64,000 nucleotides of DNA, from contig JARKIF010000012.1 of the NCBI GenBank assembly GCA_029378245.1, positions 1,736,001-1,800,000 on the forward strand, written 5' to 3'. Position 1 is the stretch's first letter. Each line of letters opens with the position of its first letter. Shown piece after piece: positions 43,494 through 54,860 of the stretch. The stretch comes from Roridomyces roridus. Its lineage: Eukaryota; Basidiomycota; Agaricomycetes; Agaricales; Mycenaceae. The notes below the pieces were generated by a model, which worked only from the letters and a program-made list of their open reading frames with translations, was not told the origin of the DNA and did not search any database. The position numbers and the translations under genes are program-made.

Positions 43494-45768
43494 CTACAAC
43501 TTGTTTGCGGCGGCCGCCTTGAGAATCATATCCGCCGCCTTTTCCGCGATTCCGTACAACCCCAACGTTGTGTGAGGGAACACGCTCAGCGGCATGACGG
43601 AGGCATCAGCTACCCGCAGATTTGTCGTGCCTGTGGGAAGGCGTAAGAAAAGAATACCTGTAGTTGCGTGCACGCACCGTATACAATTAATTCAGGAGAC
43701 ACCACCCCGCCCAACGCCTCGGGCATCATCGAGTTGGATCCGATGAAATGAATTCCAGGGGTGTAGGTCGCAAGGACCCAGCTCCTCACCTCGTCATCCG
43801 TCGCATCGACTGGCGGAACTCCACTCTGCGCCAACGCATCACTCGTAAGGAGATCGCTGAACGGCGGTGTAGTCGCAGCTTGTGCAATTCCCCTGGCCAT
43901 GCGCATTGCAATCTGGACGTCAATGTCTACAGTGAGGAAGCGCGTGTCGACGACGGGGTCCGCCGAAGGGTCGGTGGTGTTGATCCGGACAGTGCCACGC
44001 GAGAGCGGGAGGATCGATTGTGACCAGGCGTCGAGGACTGTGGAGCCGGGGGTAAAAAAGAGTTCAATTATTGGGTCTGCAGTCGGGTTAGTAAAGCGAC
44101 GTAAACGTGACTGGGTACGCACGGTCAATGCGGTAGGCGTCTGCCATGACAGATGCCTGCGCTTTGAAGGATTCGGCGTTCACCACACCGCCTACGGACA
44201 ATGTAAAGTCGGCGGACGAGTTGGACAGGGCTTCGCCAATTATGTTGGTGCCTTGTAGGAAGTCGTTAATCACGGTTGAGTTGTTAATCCCAGGGGTCAC
44301 GCACCATTCGACCCAAAGGCAAGCGTCGCCGTGGGATGCCCGACGACAATGCCGAGGAGAACTTTATCGCCCGCGGTAACATTCGTGTTGTTCGCAGAAG
44401 GATTAAGCGGTAATGAGACGTTCGTGAGCAAGATCTGGTCTTGAAAATTCGCGCCCACTCCAGGGAGGTTGAGTACGGGTTTGATTCCGAGAGATTGTAG
44501 GAAGCTGCCAGTTCAGTGCCCCACAAGAGAATGTAGATATTGTTCAAATACCTCGCGTTGCCAATTCCACTGTGTTGAAGGATCGCGGGGGACTAGACGC
44601 CTTCAGTGATGATAGAGTGAGCGGGAGGGAAAGCTCACGTAAAGTGCACCCGCAGAAACGACAACCTCCCTCGTGGCAGTAAAGCTCATCACTTTACCGC
44701 CCGCCGTCGGCTGCACCAACACCCCCGTAGCCGTAATATTCCCTCCTGCTGCTCCTTTCGTACTCACCTCATTCACGATATGGTCAGTCAGCACCGTCAA
44801 TCCCGTCCTGCCCTGGGCCTTCGGGTACAGATACGACCACGCAGAAGAAGACCTTCGATCCGCCTGGAGCGTGTCGTTGAAATGAATATGGTGGTAATAA
44901 TGCGCTACATGGCCGCCGGAGAAGCCCGTGCCCAGGTCGGGGGAGACGGAGAGGCCATACACGGATGGGCTCGTGCACGTTTCGATGGCAGCGTTTTGCA
45001 GATCAGGGGCGACGAAGGGCGTAGCGTAGGATACGCCTACTGGGCCGGCGAACCCGTGTACAACGCGGACGTAGTCTGCCCCGTCGGCACGCTGCGCCGC
45101 GTCTGGGGGTGAGAATGTTTCTGATTTTTGCATGTATCTCAGAGTAGGATGAGGATAATGAGGTTCAGGGTGGTAGGGAAGACGTACGGGAGAAAATCGT
45201 TCCACCCCCATCCGGGATTTCCAAGAGCTTCGAGGGCACTCATGCCTGCGAATGTCGGACGCGAACCCATCATGGCGTTGATAGCACTTCCTCTATGCAA
45301 ACGATCAGTGCTTGCGGATACAAAATCTGGCAGCTTACCCGCCGAGACAACTCCCGCTGTCAATCGTCAATACATACAGTAGCTAGGCGAGACAGTGGTA
45401 CGCACTGAGTCAAAGGCAACGAGCGAGTGCCATTCGCTCCGACTTGAGGCGGCGCGCTCATCTGAAAATGGCACGGAGAAGGCCTGCAGAGTGGATCAGT
45501 ACCGCACTCAAGTGAAAGAATGAACCGCGACGAACGTCCCAAAAGTCGTGAATGGGTCATTCACCACCTCATTGTCCATGAGATCTGGCCCACGTTCGAC
45601 GACGAGCACGGTATGGTTCACAGCGAGGCGATTCGCAATAGCCAACCCCGTCGTCCCTCCTCCGATGACAATAAACTCGTATGAGGTTTCGAGTCTTGTG
45701 GTGTCATTGGTGATTGAAGTTGCGCCAACGAGAGCGGGCAGGATGACGGATGCGAGGAGCAGAAGCAT
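43494..45768 (-). CDS. GMC oxidoreductase (FAD-dependent alcohol oxidase/dehydrogenase type)
   Basis: A multi-exon gene. MLLLLASVILPALVG is a signal peptide, so the enzyme is probably secreted. EFIVIGGGTTGLAIANRLA is the dinucleotide-binding GxGxxG-type motif and VLVVERG its acidic strand end. LGG + GSAINAMMGSRP (spliced) is the first GMC signature. Further blocks are NPGWGWNDFLPYVF, GPVGVSYATPFVAPDLQNA and REVVVSAGAL (second signature region). Near the C-terminus, GIHFIGSNSMMPEALGGVV contains the catalytic-region His, followed after an intron by NLRVADASVMPLSVFPHTTL and a final helix (AEKAADMILKA). Secreted GMC enzymes of mushrooms oxidise aryl or sugar alcohols and make H2O2. The substrate cannot be assigned. 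No frame break was found. Confidence 0.85.
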
Positions 45769-46287
45769 TGGGGTGGTTATTCGTATGGCGCCAGTGTAAA
45801 TTAAATAGAATTCCAATTCGCACGGCTGTACATGAGGTCAGGACGGCGGAATATCGTTTCAGAATGGGTGGAGAATCTCACGCACGAATCACATGTTGAT
45901 TTTCCAAAATTACGCAGATAAAAACGGTGGGCAGTCGAGGTCGACACGTCATAACGGAAGTGGATCAGCGGAAAGCCGCCGCCGCCGCCTCGGTACATAG
46001 GTCACAGGTGCAGAAGAGCCAGCGTTGGTGGCAGTCGTCGCAGAGTGGAAGCCGTCGGGATTCGAATTGGAAGATGAGGTGTCGACATGGTGGTTCGGGA
46101 AAGACCCGAATTGATGACAAACAAACAAAAGGCGGGTATCATTCCGATGCGTCATTCAATCAATACGTGATCTCAACTCAAGCAGTCTCAAAAGAGAGGT
46201 AGATGTGCTAGCCCGCCTTCCTCATTATAAGTAGACATAGTCGTGGACATTCGAAAAATTCGTGTCGCCATCAAAGCCAACCATTGG
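45769..46287. other. intergenic region between GMC gene and transporter
   Basis: It holds the GMC promoter side and the 3' flank of the transporter gene. A GCCGCCGCCGCC run lies at about 45976-45988. No gene is supported. Confidence 0.5.
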
Positions 46288-47135
46288 CTACTGCCACACG
46301 CCAAGTGGGAGTCGCACAATCGCCGTCTTCTCTGCCTCCAACATCTCGCTCACACCAATATAATATGCGATGAGCGCGCCCGCGATCCCAAATACGCCAC
46401 CAGCTTTGGTTAATCTGAGTTTGAAATTAAATACACCAAATTGAATCGAGGTGAGCGGCGTACCTGACGCTGCCGGTAAATTCTGCAGCGATGAGTGTGG
46501 TGTAGCACATCGAGAACACGCCAAGGAGGGAGGAATATGCGAGGTTGACGCGGATGACGGCTAGCCTGGGCGTCCAAATGTGTTCTCAGCCTTCAGTCCG
46601 TTCTCCTCTCGATTGACGTACAGGAAAAATAGTGTGAGCATCAACCACACGATGAGGTATATCCCAATCGCGTTAGCGAGCTCCTGTGGGTCTTCGTACG
46701 CGTCCGCGATCCCGAAGAATGGGATGAATATGCTGCCGTAGGACATCCAGAAGGAGCCGTACGATGAGAAGACTGCTCGGGCGGAGTTATCAATGTATAT
46801 TTTCTGGCATCCAAGGCGTGCGCACCAGTAGCACCAAACACATTCCCGCGTGGAAACTGCCACATCCCAGCAATGAACTGCGTCAATCCCCCCGCAAACA
46901 TCGCCATTCCCAATACGATATTCGAGTGTGTGACGGCGCGCGTTTGGACATTGACCATGGAGAGAATAAAGGTTGTGCCTGCGAATGCGAAGAGGCCCAT
47001 CGGGACGGGGTTCGCGATGCCCGAGGGGTGGGCGGGACCCTCGGTGGTGGGAACCATTGGCCCGCGTTCGGTGGCGTTACGACCGGGTACGTAGTGTTCG
47101 CGATATTCAACACTGGTTTGTTCTTTGTCCGACAT
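46288..47135 (-). CDS. GPR1/FUN34/YaaH-family acetate-type transporter
   Basis: It starts MSDKEQTSVEYREHYVPG. The family signature NPxxxGLxxFxxTTF appears as ANPVPMGLFAFAGTTF at the first membrane helix, followed by VLGMAMFAGGLTQFIAGMWQ, FPRGNVFGATG, (spliced) VFSSYGSFWMSYGSIFIPF, GIYLIVWLMLTLFFL, (spliced) LAVIRVNLAYSSLLGVFSMC and GGVFGIAGALIAYYIGVSEM. Six membrane helices are evident. A GTGCGC intron (phase 1) and a GTACGT intron (phase 2) restore the frame exactly. These proteins carry acetate or ammonium-linked flux across the plasma membrane. The likely role is monocarboxylate uptake. Confidence 0.88.
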
Positions 47136-49858
47136 GGGTATGCGGGGCGAGAGAAGGAATGCGGGGCGGCCCACAATTGTGTTAGTTATAAGGCCGAGCA
47201 AAGGTGAAGTGAAACGGCGCAAGGGGGTAGCATGAGAAAAGGACGACTGCGGCGTGTAGGAAATTCTGGGAGGAGCAAGTAAGAAACAGGTCATGGGAGC
47301 AACACGAGGCCGCCGAGAAGAAGAAAAAGCCACAAGAACGGGGAAGGGAGTTATTCCGATACTAGTGGCGACGAGATTCCACGGATACCCGGATGCTGTC
47401 AAGCGTTTGCGTGAGTGGACAAGGAAGAGCGAGTGATGGCCACCTGAACTTGATGACCTAGCTAGAGCTCAAAAGGCAAGGGTTTCCACACGAAAGAAAA
47501 GTCGCAAATCCAGGAAACTATGTGAGCTCTGGGGCTTGTGCGTCCTTCTGTTTCAGTATTTGCAGGGTTTTCGGTGGCATTGAGTCTGGTGCGAGAAGAG
47601 TTGGCTCGGAAGACAGGACGTGGTCATGGGAATGCGCGGGAAGCGACGGCAGCCACGATCTCACAGACCGACCAGCTGCGTATGCCAGTCAAGAAAACAA
47701 CCCATACGCAGGAGCGGTGGATAGGGCTTAGGTGTGACAGACTCAAGAAGCCCAACGCCGACGCCCCGGGAGTCGAAGACTGACGCAAGTGTGGGGAATG
47801 AGGGACAAGGCAGGCTCGGAGAGGCAAAAGGTGACGAGGAGCAAAGCTCACAAGAACGACGACCAGAGCGAGTGATGATAAGAGGAAACGTAACCTCAGA
47901 TGAGGGTAGATTGAATCCGCTGTACGTATCGGGGAGAAAGAGAGAGAGGTGGCCCGTGGGTGATTGGTGCTCTGCAAAACTATCCAGAAGCGTAAGTAGC
48001 ATCCCAGGTAGCACGAAACGCAACAATATTCGAGGAAATAGCACTGAATTTGAACAAATCCCGATGCGGCGGCGGCATGTACTGGTCCAGCCCAAGTCCA
48101 TCCCGAATCCGCCGAAGGGAGGAAGGAACGGCACGGGGGAGAGGGCCCGATGGCTGAAAAGCCGTAGTAGTGAACTTTGAGCTTGATCTCGTTCGTGAAC
48201 TTGCAGCAGCAGCATCATGTCGCAGATGAGAGCGGAAGACAAGGTGGCTATTGTTTGGTGTGTACAAATTTGATTGTCAGAATCACGATGATCCGTTAAT
48301 GCAATGGCGCCGGTAGCTCGGCTGTTGGATGGTCCCGTTGACTTGACGTCGGAGTTTGATGAAATTGATTGATTCCATAAGCGGCAGTGAAAGAGAGGGA
48401 ACGATGCCGACGCCGACGCCGACGCGGAGAACCTGTCGCCATCGCGGCGTTCAAATCAATTTGAATTTGGTCATCAGGCCGTCTTGGCCGGGCATAATGG
48501 GTAAATCGTAAACATTCAGGCGCAAGTTGAACGCAATCCTTCGCAATCAGGAGCGATAGCAAGATCGATCATGGAGCCTAATCTTGGACCCTCATAAACA
48601 CCGTTCATCCTCGCAATCCGTCCAACGTCGAGCATGATTGAAAGCCAAATGGCAACTTCAAGTGCAGCTGACGGCCGCCGTCCATTCCCAGCTATGCCCT
48701 CAGCGGAGCTAACCCTCCGTACTCACCCCGCCGGTAACGCCGTCATGGAATGAATAGATGGATGGCGGTGCCCGCGTGGAGGATCGGCGCTGATGGACAT
48801 CGGATATTTGCCGCTATCGCGCATGAGCTGACCGAGATCGACGCGGGCGGGGGAGGGGCGGGGTAGTGCCAACTCAAGAGTCCGTACTCTTTGGTTGGTC
48901 CGTCTCTCAACCAGCCTTCCTCCAGCGTGCACGACTTTCTTGACTCTTGAGTGCGGAGTCATCGTCAGGTCTCCAGGGTAACAAATGCGTAGCGGCGATC
49001 CGCCCTTCGAATTCTATGGATGATGATAGGGATATACACGGGGCGTTAGCTCCGTACTTCGTGTCTTCTCGTCACCTTCCTATCTGGGCAGGTCCTTTGC
49101 GGGCTATAATGCGACTTCATGTTCACTTCGTTCAAGCGAGCCTCATGAGGCCTCATGGCCGAGTCCAAACAACGTTGCTCAGGCATCGGCGAGGGAGGAC
49201 CCTGCGTGTTCATGCAATTCACAGGCGAGAATGAATTGTGCGGCCGCAGTGGAGATTGAAGCAAAATCGTAACCATGGAGTTTGCGATTGCATGGGTCGG
49301 AATCTATCTGATTTGATGGATAAGATTGGTGGATTGATCCGGGCTCGTGGCTCTTCGGCCCCGAGGACAACGATGATTTAATGGTTTGTGGATCATTCAC
49401 TGCATCCCCAGAGGCCTAGGAATTTCATTCGACGGCAGCTAATCTCTGTGAGCAGTTCAAATCCATTTAATTTTGAAACCACGAAAATCAAATTCATTAA
49501 CACGTTTGCACCACGAGTGCAACCCGGAATCATTCCAGAATATGCAATTGCGCTTGGCAAGCACGTGGGGAGCCTCATTCTGGTGCAATGTTGGTGCTAT
49601 TGGGGCGCTCACCGTCGCGATTGACGACAATTATTGCGGGTCTGGACCACTTTCTACGCCATCTGCTTTGCAACGCCTCCCGCCGCACGATGGACGGACG
49701 ATTTGGAGTGAAGGGCAACGCCATCATGTATCAGGGGGTGTATGATTACCCTGAATCATAATGTCGACATTCTTCGATCTGCGACGGGCGGGCACACCAC
49801 TAGCCGCATTCGGCAAGTGGTTGAACCTCCCCAAAGGAATGACCTCACAGAACTCGCG
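47136..49858. other. 2.7-kb region without a supported gene
   Basis: Frames of up to 193 codons (47661-48242 minus) and 148 codons (47734-48180 plus) overlap each other and show no domain, no splice continuity and no family resemblance. The right end is the promoter of small-protein gene 1. Confidence 0.4.
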
Positions 49859-49866
49859 TATAAATA
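49859..49866 (+). promoter_or_regulatory. TATA box of small-protein gene 1
   Basis: TATAAATA lies 90 bp before the ATG at 49949, followed by a pyrimidine-rich leader. Confidence 0.6.
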
Positions 49867-49948
49867 CTACGACCGGACGCCCTCAATCTTCAGTTCACTC
49901 ACCACCTCTCAACTCACCCACTTCACTCATCCACTTCTTCTCTTAACA

Positions 49949-50419
49949 ATGTCTATCCGCGCTGTTGGAATTGCCACCGCCCCCGCCGGTGTTTCCCCCG
50001 CCGACTGGTCCGTCAAGGTCCAGGCCCTCGCCGACAAGACCCTCGCTCTCCCCGCTGCGTCGGCCATCTCCAAGTACACCCTCGTGCGTCCTCCCACCTT
50101 CCCTCCTATCCCGTCGTTCACCCCTACCTCCTATAGCTCATCCCCAGCGACGAGCTCGCCTCCAAGCTCGCTGGCGTTGACGTCAAGCACGCCGCTGGCC
50201 TCCCCCCTGCCCCCAACACCATCGTCATCGAGTTCGAGTTCGCCGTGCGTCTCCTGGCTTTCCTTCTTCCCCGTTCCTTACTTACATCTTACGCAGAGCG
50301 CTGAGGCTCTCCTCGGCTTCGTCGGTGACTCCGAGACCCAGGCTCTCCTCGCCGGTGCCCGCTCTGAGGGTGGTGCCGACGGTTTCCTCTTCACCGTCCA
50401 GGCTGTTGTCAAGAAGTAA
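49949..50419 (+). CDS. small conserved protein 1, 121 aa
   Basis: Exons 49949-50083, 50137-50244 and 50297-50419, both introns phase 0. It starts MSIRAVGIATAPAGVSPADW and continues VQALADKTLALPAA, LIPSDELASKLAGVD, NTIVIEFEF and GGADGFLFTVQAVVKK. The paralogue at 53547 has the same intron positions and about half the residues identical. No named domain; the size and beta-alpha pattern suggest a small cytosolic barrel, which is inference only. A clear TATA box and strong C-rich codon choice suggest good expression. Confidence 0.8.
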   Translation: MSIRAVGIATAPAGVSPADWSVKVQALADKTLALPAASAISKYTLVRPPTFPPIPSFTPTSYSSSPATSSPPSSLALTSSTPLASPLPPTPSSSSSSSPCVSWLSFFPVPYLHLTQSAEALLGFVGDSETQALLAGARSEGGADGFLFTVQAVVKK

Positions 50420-51907
50420 AGGGTGTATGGCATAAATAATCGAACATTGTACATAAAATTCATCGTTTTTGGAATTTCTCTCTTCGTTGCGATTTTGAGG
50501 GCTCGGATCATTCATTATTTGGGCCATCCAAATAACGGCTTCTTGTCTCCTACTCTCATCTCTGGATCATCATCCATGCGTCAATCGCGTGCCTAGCCTT
50601 CCAAGCTCTGCCGTAGACTCACGTCTTCCGACCGTTGGTTCCTCCGTCCGAGACTGCTGCTTCGTTGTCGCCATTCAAGTCTCCTTCAACTCGCTTGCGT
50701 GGCTCGTTGACTCAGTCCTCACTCGAATCCGCCCATCCTCACACTAACTAGACTCGGAGTCGTCTTACTGACCGACTCCGTTACTTGCAAGCCAGTCAAA
50801 AACTCGTCCAACGGGGGACTTTGGCCTCGCTGTGAAAGCGGGCGACTTGGAGGTGCGTTTTGGCGTTGACTTGAATCAGTTGACTTCGCATTTCTTAGAT
50901 CCTTCCAGTGCCGACGTCGAGCACATGGTCCTCCTCCGAGGGAGCGTCAACTCGCCTCGGTGGCTACAATAATACCTCCCTCGAGTTCCTCGTCAGAAGT
51001 TCGTCCCCTGCTTTGATGGGCTCGCGCTCGCTTTCAGAAGAGAAGTGATAGTGTGCCCATGCGTTTGGTGGAAAACAGGTGCGTTTGGCGTTGCTTCGTC
51101 CGGTGCGGTACTCATGTGTCTGAGCAGCCCTCGGTTTCAAGTACTTACATTCTCCTCAAAGGCGCATTGATATCGACTCGTTGTCTACACAGCTCCGCTC
51201 AGTGCTTCATGCAGATCGTCTTCCTTCCTCCCTCGAGCTCTCTGTTCAAAGTCCTTGCGCTACGTCTGCTATTGCTGCTCGATCTACGAATCACGATCCA
51301 CTCGTACGGTGGCGTTTTATGATTCGAGTCTCCTCTCACCTCGATGCCCCTAGTCCAATTCGCGCCGAAGATCTCTCTTCTCATTAATTCCACTCGCTGG
51401 ATGTCCGTCCGGAAATGCGTGAGTTGTTTTGGGTCCTGCGGAGTCCGACGAAGCGAGTTCCTTCATTAGCGTCTCGGTGTAAAACAATTCAACGTTGGCG
51501 GTGCGATTCTTATTCCTGCTGTGTCGACTTGAAGAACATCGTCCTCCTTTTGACTCAACCCGATGGCTATACTTCCCTCGAACCGTTGGCTTTATCTGCG
51601 CTCACGGCCCTCAGGTTCAAGCAAGTATGTACATCCTCCTCGGCGATGCATCTTTATGTCCGCTCATGCACGTTCTCTTCGTTCCGCTCACACTCTCAGA
51701 CAGAGGCAATAAAATTACAAATAGCAATACAGATAAAAGTACAAGAAAGAAGACGATGTTTTTGGTCTTTTGTGATTATAGGTACGATTCCAAGATTAAG
51801 TGAGAGGAATATGATATACTTACCCCGGCGCAGGCTCCTCACCCGCCCTATCTGCGTGTCCAGTCCAGTCCAGTCGTGAATCTGCATCTTGGCCTCGAAA
51901 TCCAATT
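50420..51907. other. 1.5-kb region with diverged tandem repeats
   Basis: No gene is supported. Two stretches (about 51105-51215 and 51590-51680) are diverged copies: CTCAAAGGCGCATTGATATC and CTCGGCGATGCATCTTTATG after a shared CCCTC..GTTTCAAG / CCCTCAGGTTCAAG start. Confidence 0.4.
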
Positions 51908-52656
51908 CTAAAAGCCTGCATCGTTGTCGCCGTCGTAGGCGTACATGTAGTGAAATTCCACCCCGACCTGGTCCTCACATCCCGTAGGCGCGATCCGTGT
52001 CAAGACGTCGATACCACCGACGACGCTGCCAGCGTACTCGGAAAAGTACGTCTCGCCGTCGAGGACAGGTGTGAGGTGGAAGGGATAGGGGGGGTAGACG
52101 ACACACCACATTTCTTCTTCCCATGTCTGCTCGGGTTGGGCCTCGGGCTGGTCGTCGTCAGACCAGGAGCGAACAGGGAAAGGGGAGGTAGACCCGGAGT
52201 CCGAGGGCGGGGTGCGTGCAGGGATGGTACGGACAATGAGGTACGGCCGCGGGCGGGGTAGGGTGCAAGAGCGAGTCAGGACGCGTGCGATGGGAAAGGG
52301 GATACCTGGAGGCGTTGCAGGCTCGGGATCGTAGGTGGAGAGGGTGGGTGGCATTGACTTTTCGACCTGCGTTTGGGTCTGAATAGTCTGCAGAGAACGA
52401 GTCAGCCGGATACATATGATGGCTGGGAGGAAGAGTAAGAGACGCACCTTCTCGGTCTGCTTCTGCACATCCTTCTTCTTCTCCTGACAATCGACTGACT
52501 TTATCCTCCTCTGCCTACGCGCGGCACGTCGGGAGACGGGTTTCTCCGTACGAACGTCGAACCGAGGGACCACGTTTGTGCACTGGAGCAAACAAGGTCG
52601 GTGGCACGGCCAGTGGCAACGGGAAAAAAGCTTACGTCGGAGAAGGGAACAGCCAT
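51908..52656 (-). CDS. hypothetical protein with basic N-terminus and acidic middle
   Basis: The start MAVPFSD is followed by a 51-nt intron and CTNVVPRFDVRTEKPVSRRA. A basic run (ARRQRRIKSVDCQEKKKD) follows, then a GTGCGT intron near 52447. The last exon is Pro-rich (STYDPEPATPPGIPFPIARV), then WSDDDQPEAQPEQTWEEEMW and ends EFHYMYAYDGDNDAGF. No domain or membrane segment. The basic stretch could be a nuclear signal. It is preceded by a good TATA box and reads in frame throughout. Function unknown. Confidence 0.65.
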
Positions 52657-52812
52657 GATCATCAATTCGTCAACAATTCCTGAGTAGAAATGGTGGTGGT
52701 GGTGGTGCGTGATTCGATGAGATGACTCGAGGACGTGAGCTAACAGACAGAGGATCGGTCGACGTCCAGAGCTGGGCTGTTGTGGGGTAAGCAGAGGGAG
52801 ACAGACGCCGGC

Positions 52813-52820
52813 CTTTTATA
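52813..52820 (-). promoter_or_regulatory. TATA box of the hypothetical gene at 51908-52656
   Basis: TATAAAAG on the minus strand, about 157 bp before the ATG at 52656, within GGGCTATAAAAGGCC. Confidence 0.65.
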
Positions 52821-53462
52821 GCCCACGGCGTCCCTTTGTTCTGGCGCTGTGGCCTTTCGGGTGCATTGCGCATCATAAAGAGCTGATGGCTGTGCGAGTG
52901 CCACTTCATTGTTGTCGGTGTGGCACACGACTGATCATTGGCCTCGTGGACGCGGGTTTCTCCGAGGCGACTCCCTCGTGGAGGTTGGCTCTCACGATAT
53001 CCAGCACGTTGCGCAGAACGACGCCGACACCCGCCGACAAGCGACATCTTCGGAGGGTTAGCCCATGTCCATGTCATGGGAGGCGGCGTCGACGCACTAA
53101 AATGTAGGCTCAACGAATGCTACTGAATGACCGGAACTGGCGTCGCATATTTTCTCGGGATGCACGCGCCGATGTGTTGGGGGCGCATCAGATCGAAGCA
53201 TCACCGCCTCCCGACAGGTATATCAATCTTTTTCCAGTCTCGTTTCCCACAAAATTGAAGGTTGCTAGACTGCGTGCGGGGTGCGGGTAACTTCATCGCC
53301 GCACCATGAACATGCCATTAACACGGTGTATCATTGGTGTATCACCTTCAATCTCGATGGAACTCAATCAACCGCCGACTTGCAATCACAACCTCTGCGG
53401 CGGCCGCACCTTGCGGGGCGAGTAGCAGGCTCCGAGACGTGGCAACCACAAACGCGAAATCG
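52821..53462. other. divergent intergenic region
   Basis: It lies between the hypothetical gene and small-protein gene 2, which start outward. No gene is supported. Confidence 0.45.
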
Positions 53463-53470
53463 TATATAAA
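53463..53470 (+). promoter_or_regulatory. TATA box of small-protein gene 2
   Basis: TATATAAA, 84 bp before the ATG at 53547. Position and spacing match gene 1. Confidence 0.6.
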
Positions 53471-53546
53471 CTGCTTCGATTCATCAGTCCAACTCATCTC
53501 AAGCCCCCTCCTTCACTCCAAACCACCAACCCTCTACATAACCACA

Positions 53547-54019
53547 ATGGCCATCCGTGTTGTTGGAACTGGTGCAGCCCCCGCCGGTGTCTCTCCCGCC
53601 GATTTTGCGGCTCACGTCTCAGCTCTCGCGGAGAAGACCCTCGCGCTCCCCATCGCTGCATCTACCATCACGAAATACAACCTCGTGCGTTTGCGTGTTC
53701 TCCCCGAATGCCAAAAAAAAGTGTTTTTTCTGACACACGAGTTTGGTTTTCAGCTCATCCCGAATCACGATTTGAGTGCCAAGGTCGCTAACCTCGGACT
53801 CCCCGCCCCGCCCAACACTATTATCACCGAAGTCGAGTTCGAGGTGCGCATCTATCTATCCAACTGGTTGATGAACTGACGACGTCTGTGGAACTATAGA
53901 GCGAGGAGAAGCTCCTCGCATTCGCCGCCGACCCGGCTTTCCAGGCCATGGTGGCTGAGAGCAAGGCCAAGGGCAACGGCGCCTTCCTCTTCGCTGTTGA
54001 CACCGTTGTTAAGAAGTAG
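53547..54019 (+). CDS. small conserved protein 2, 115 aa
   Basis: Exons 53547-53684, 53754-53843 and 53900-54019, phase 0. It starts MAIRVVGTGAAPAGVSPADF and continues VSALAEKTLALPIAAS, LIPNHDLSAKVANLG, NTIITEVEFE and GAFLFAVDTVVKK. Intron positions are those of gene 1, so the two are duplicates, 3.6 kb apart and in the same orientation. Function unknown. Confidence 0.8.
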
Positions 54020-54544
54020 GCGGCCTAGAATGTATTCCAGTGGGGGGTTGGATGTATTTAAAATCTCGAATGCAGGAATCCCATGTAGAACTTTCACCAC
54101 TAATTTGGAGATGCCGGTTTTGCCAACAATGCGGGTTGTGATACATGTCATCGAAAACGCGCAAGTTGCAACCGCCAAGGCTTGCCCAGCCCAGCGCTAC
54201 CCAGTCACGTTCAAAGTGAGGGAGGGACTGAGCTGCCGGCCTTCCTCTAAGGGGATACCCACAACCTGTAAAAATATTCAGATTCCTCCCACACAAGTAG
54301 ACCTGAGGGATTCGAACCCTCGTCGAGACGTCTGCATTGCAATTACGGAGATCAAATTTCTCTCACTGCCGTTCAAAAGTGGTTCACGAAAACATTGCAA
54401 AAATAGATTCAAAAAGAAACCGGCATGATGATCGTGCCCGTTGCCGAGATAAGTATCCGGCATGCCGCCGATCACGTGCTCACTTACGCCAGTCGCGGCT
54501 TTCCTCCGTCTTCTTCGTCCACTGCTCCACCCTCTGACACGGCT
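54020..54544. other. intergenic region with a tRNA-like T-arm
   Basis: On the minus strand GAGGGTTCGAATCCCTC (about 54309-54325) is a perfect tRNA T-stem-loop followed by AGGTCTA, which could be an acceptor strand. No matching 5' acceptor strand, D-arm or anticodon arm is found upstream on that strand, so I read it as a 3' tRNA fragment. Confidence 0.45.
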
Positions 54545-54860
54545 ATGGACGAACAAGAAACCTCAACAAACACGTTTACCCGCGTGGCAGACCTATGGTT
54601 CTCCGATGGCAGCCTGATCATACGGGCTGAAGATCGAGAATTCTACGTTTCGGGCGCGGTGTTGGCTGCACGCTCGTCTGTCTTCAGCGACATGTTATCC
54701 ATACCGCAGGCGGCGTCCAATTCAAACTCAATGTCCATCGTGGTGCTGCCAGACAAATCGGGAGAGGTGGAGTCGTTTCTCAGGGCCGTTTTTGACTCGA
54801 AATGCGTGACCTCGTTGATGTCCCGTGAGCTCTCACCCACCGACCTTCACACAGCTTCTT
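54545..54860 (+). pseudogene. BTB/POZ protein paralogue, first exon
   Basis: MDEQETSTNTF, then TRVADLWFSDGSLIIRAEDR, EFYVSGAVLAARSSVFSDML and VVLPDKSGEVESFLRAVFDS match the BTB gene at 41.2 kb. Where that gene has the splice donor GTGCGT, this copy has ATGCGT, so the donor is dead. The second exon begins at CTTCTT (54855) and is cut by a TIR element at 54861; it resumes at 57003. Confidence 0.85.

Noticed and set aside
45970..45990. GCCGCCGCCGCC run near the GMC gene as part of the MULE repeat family
   Set aside because: Too short, and it lacks the GCCGCAC/GCCGCGTC alternation seen at the MULE ends.
47661..48242. 193-codon minus-strand frame
   Set aside because: No family resemblance, overlapped by an equally long plus-strand frame, and no splice continuity.
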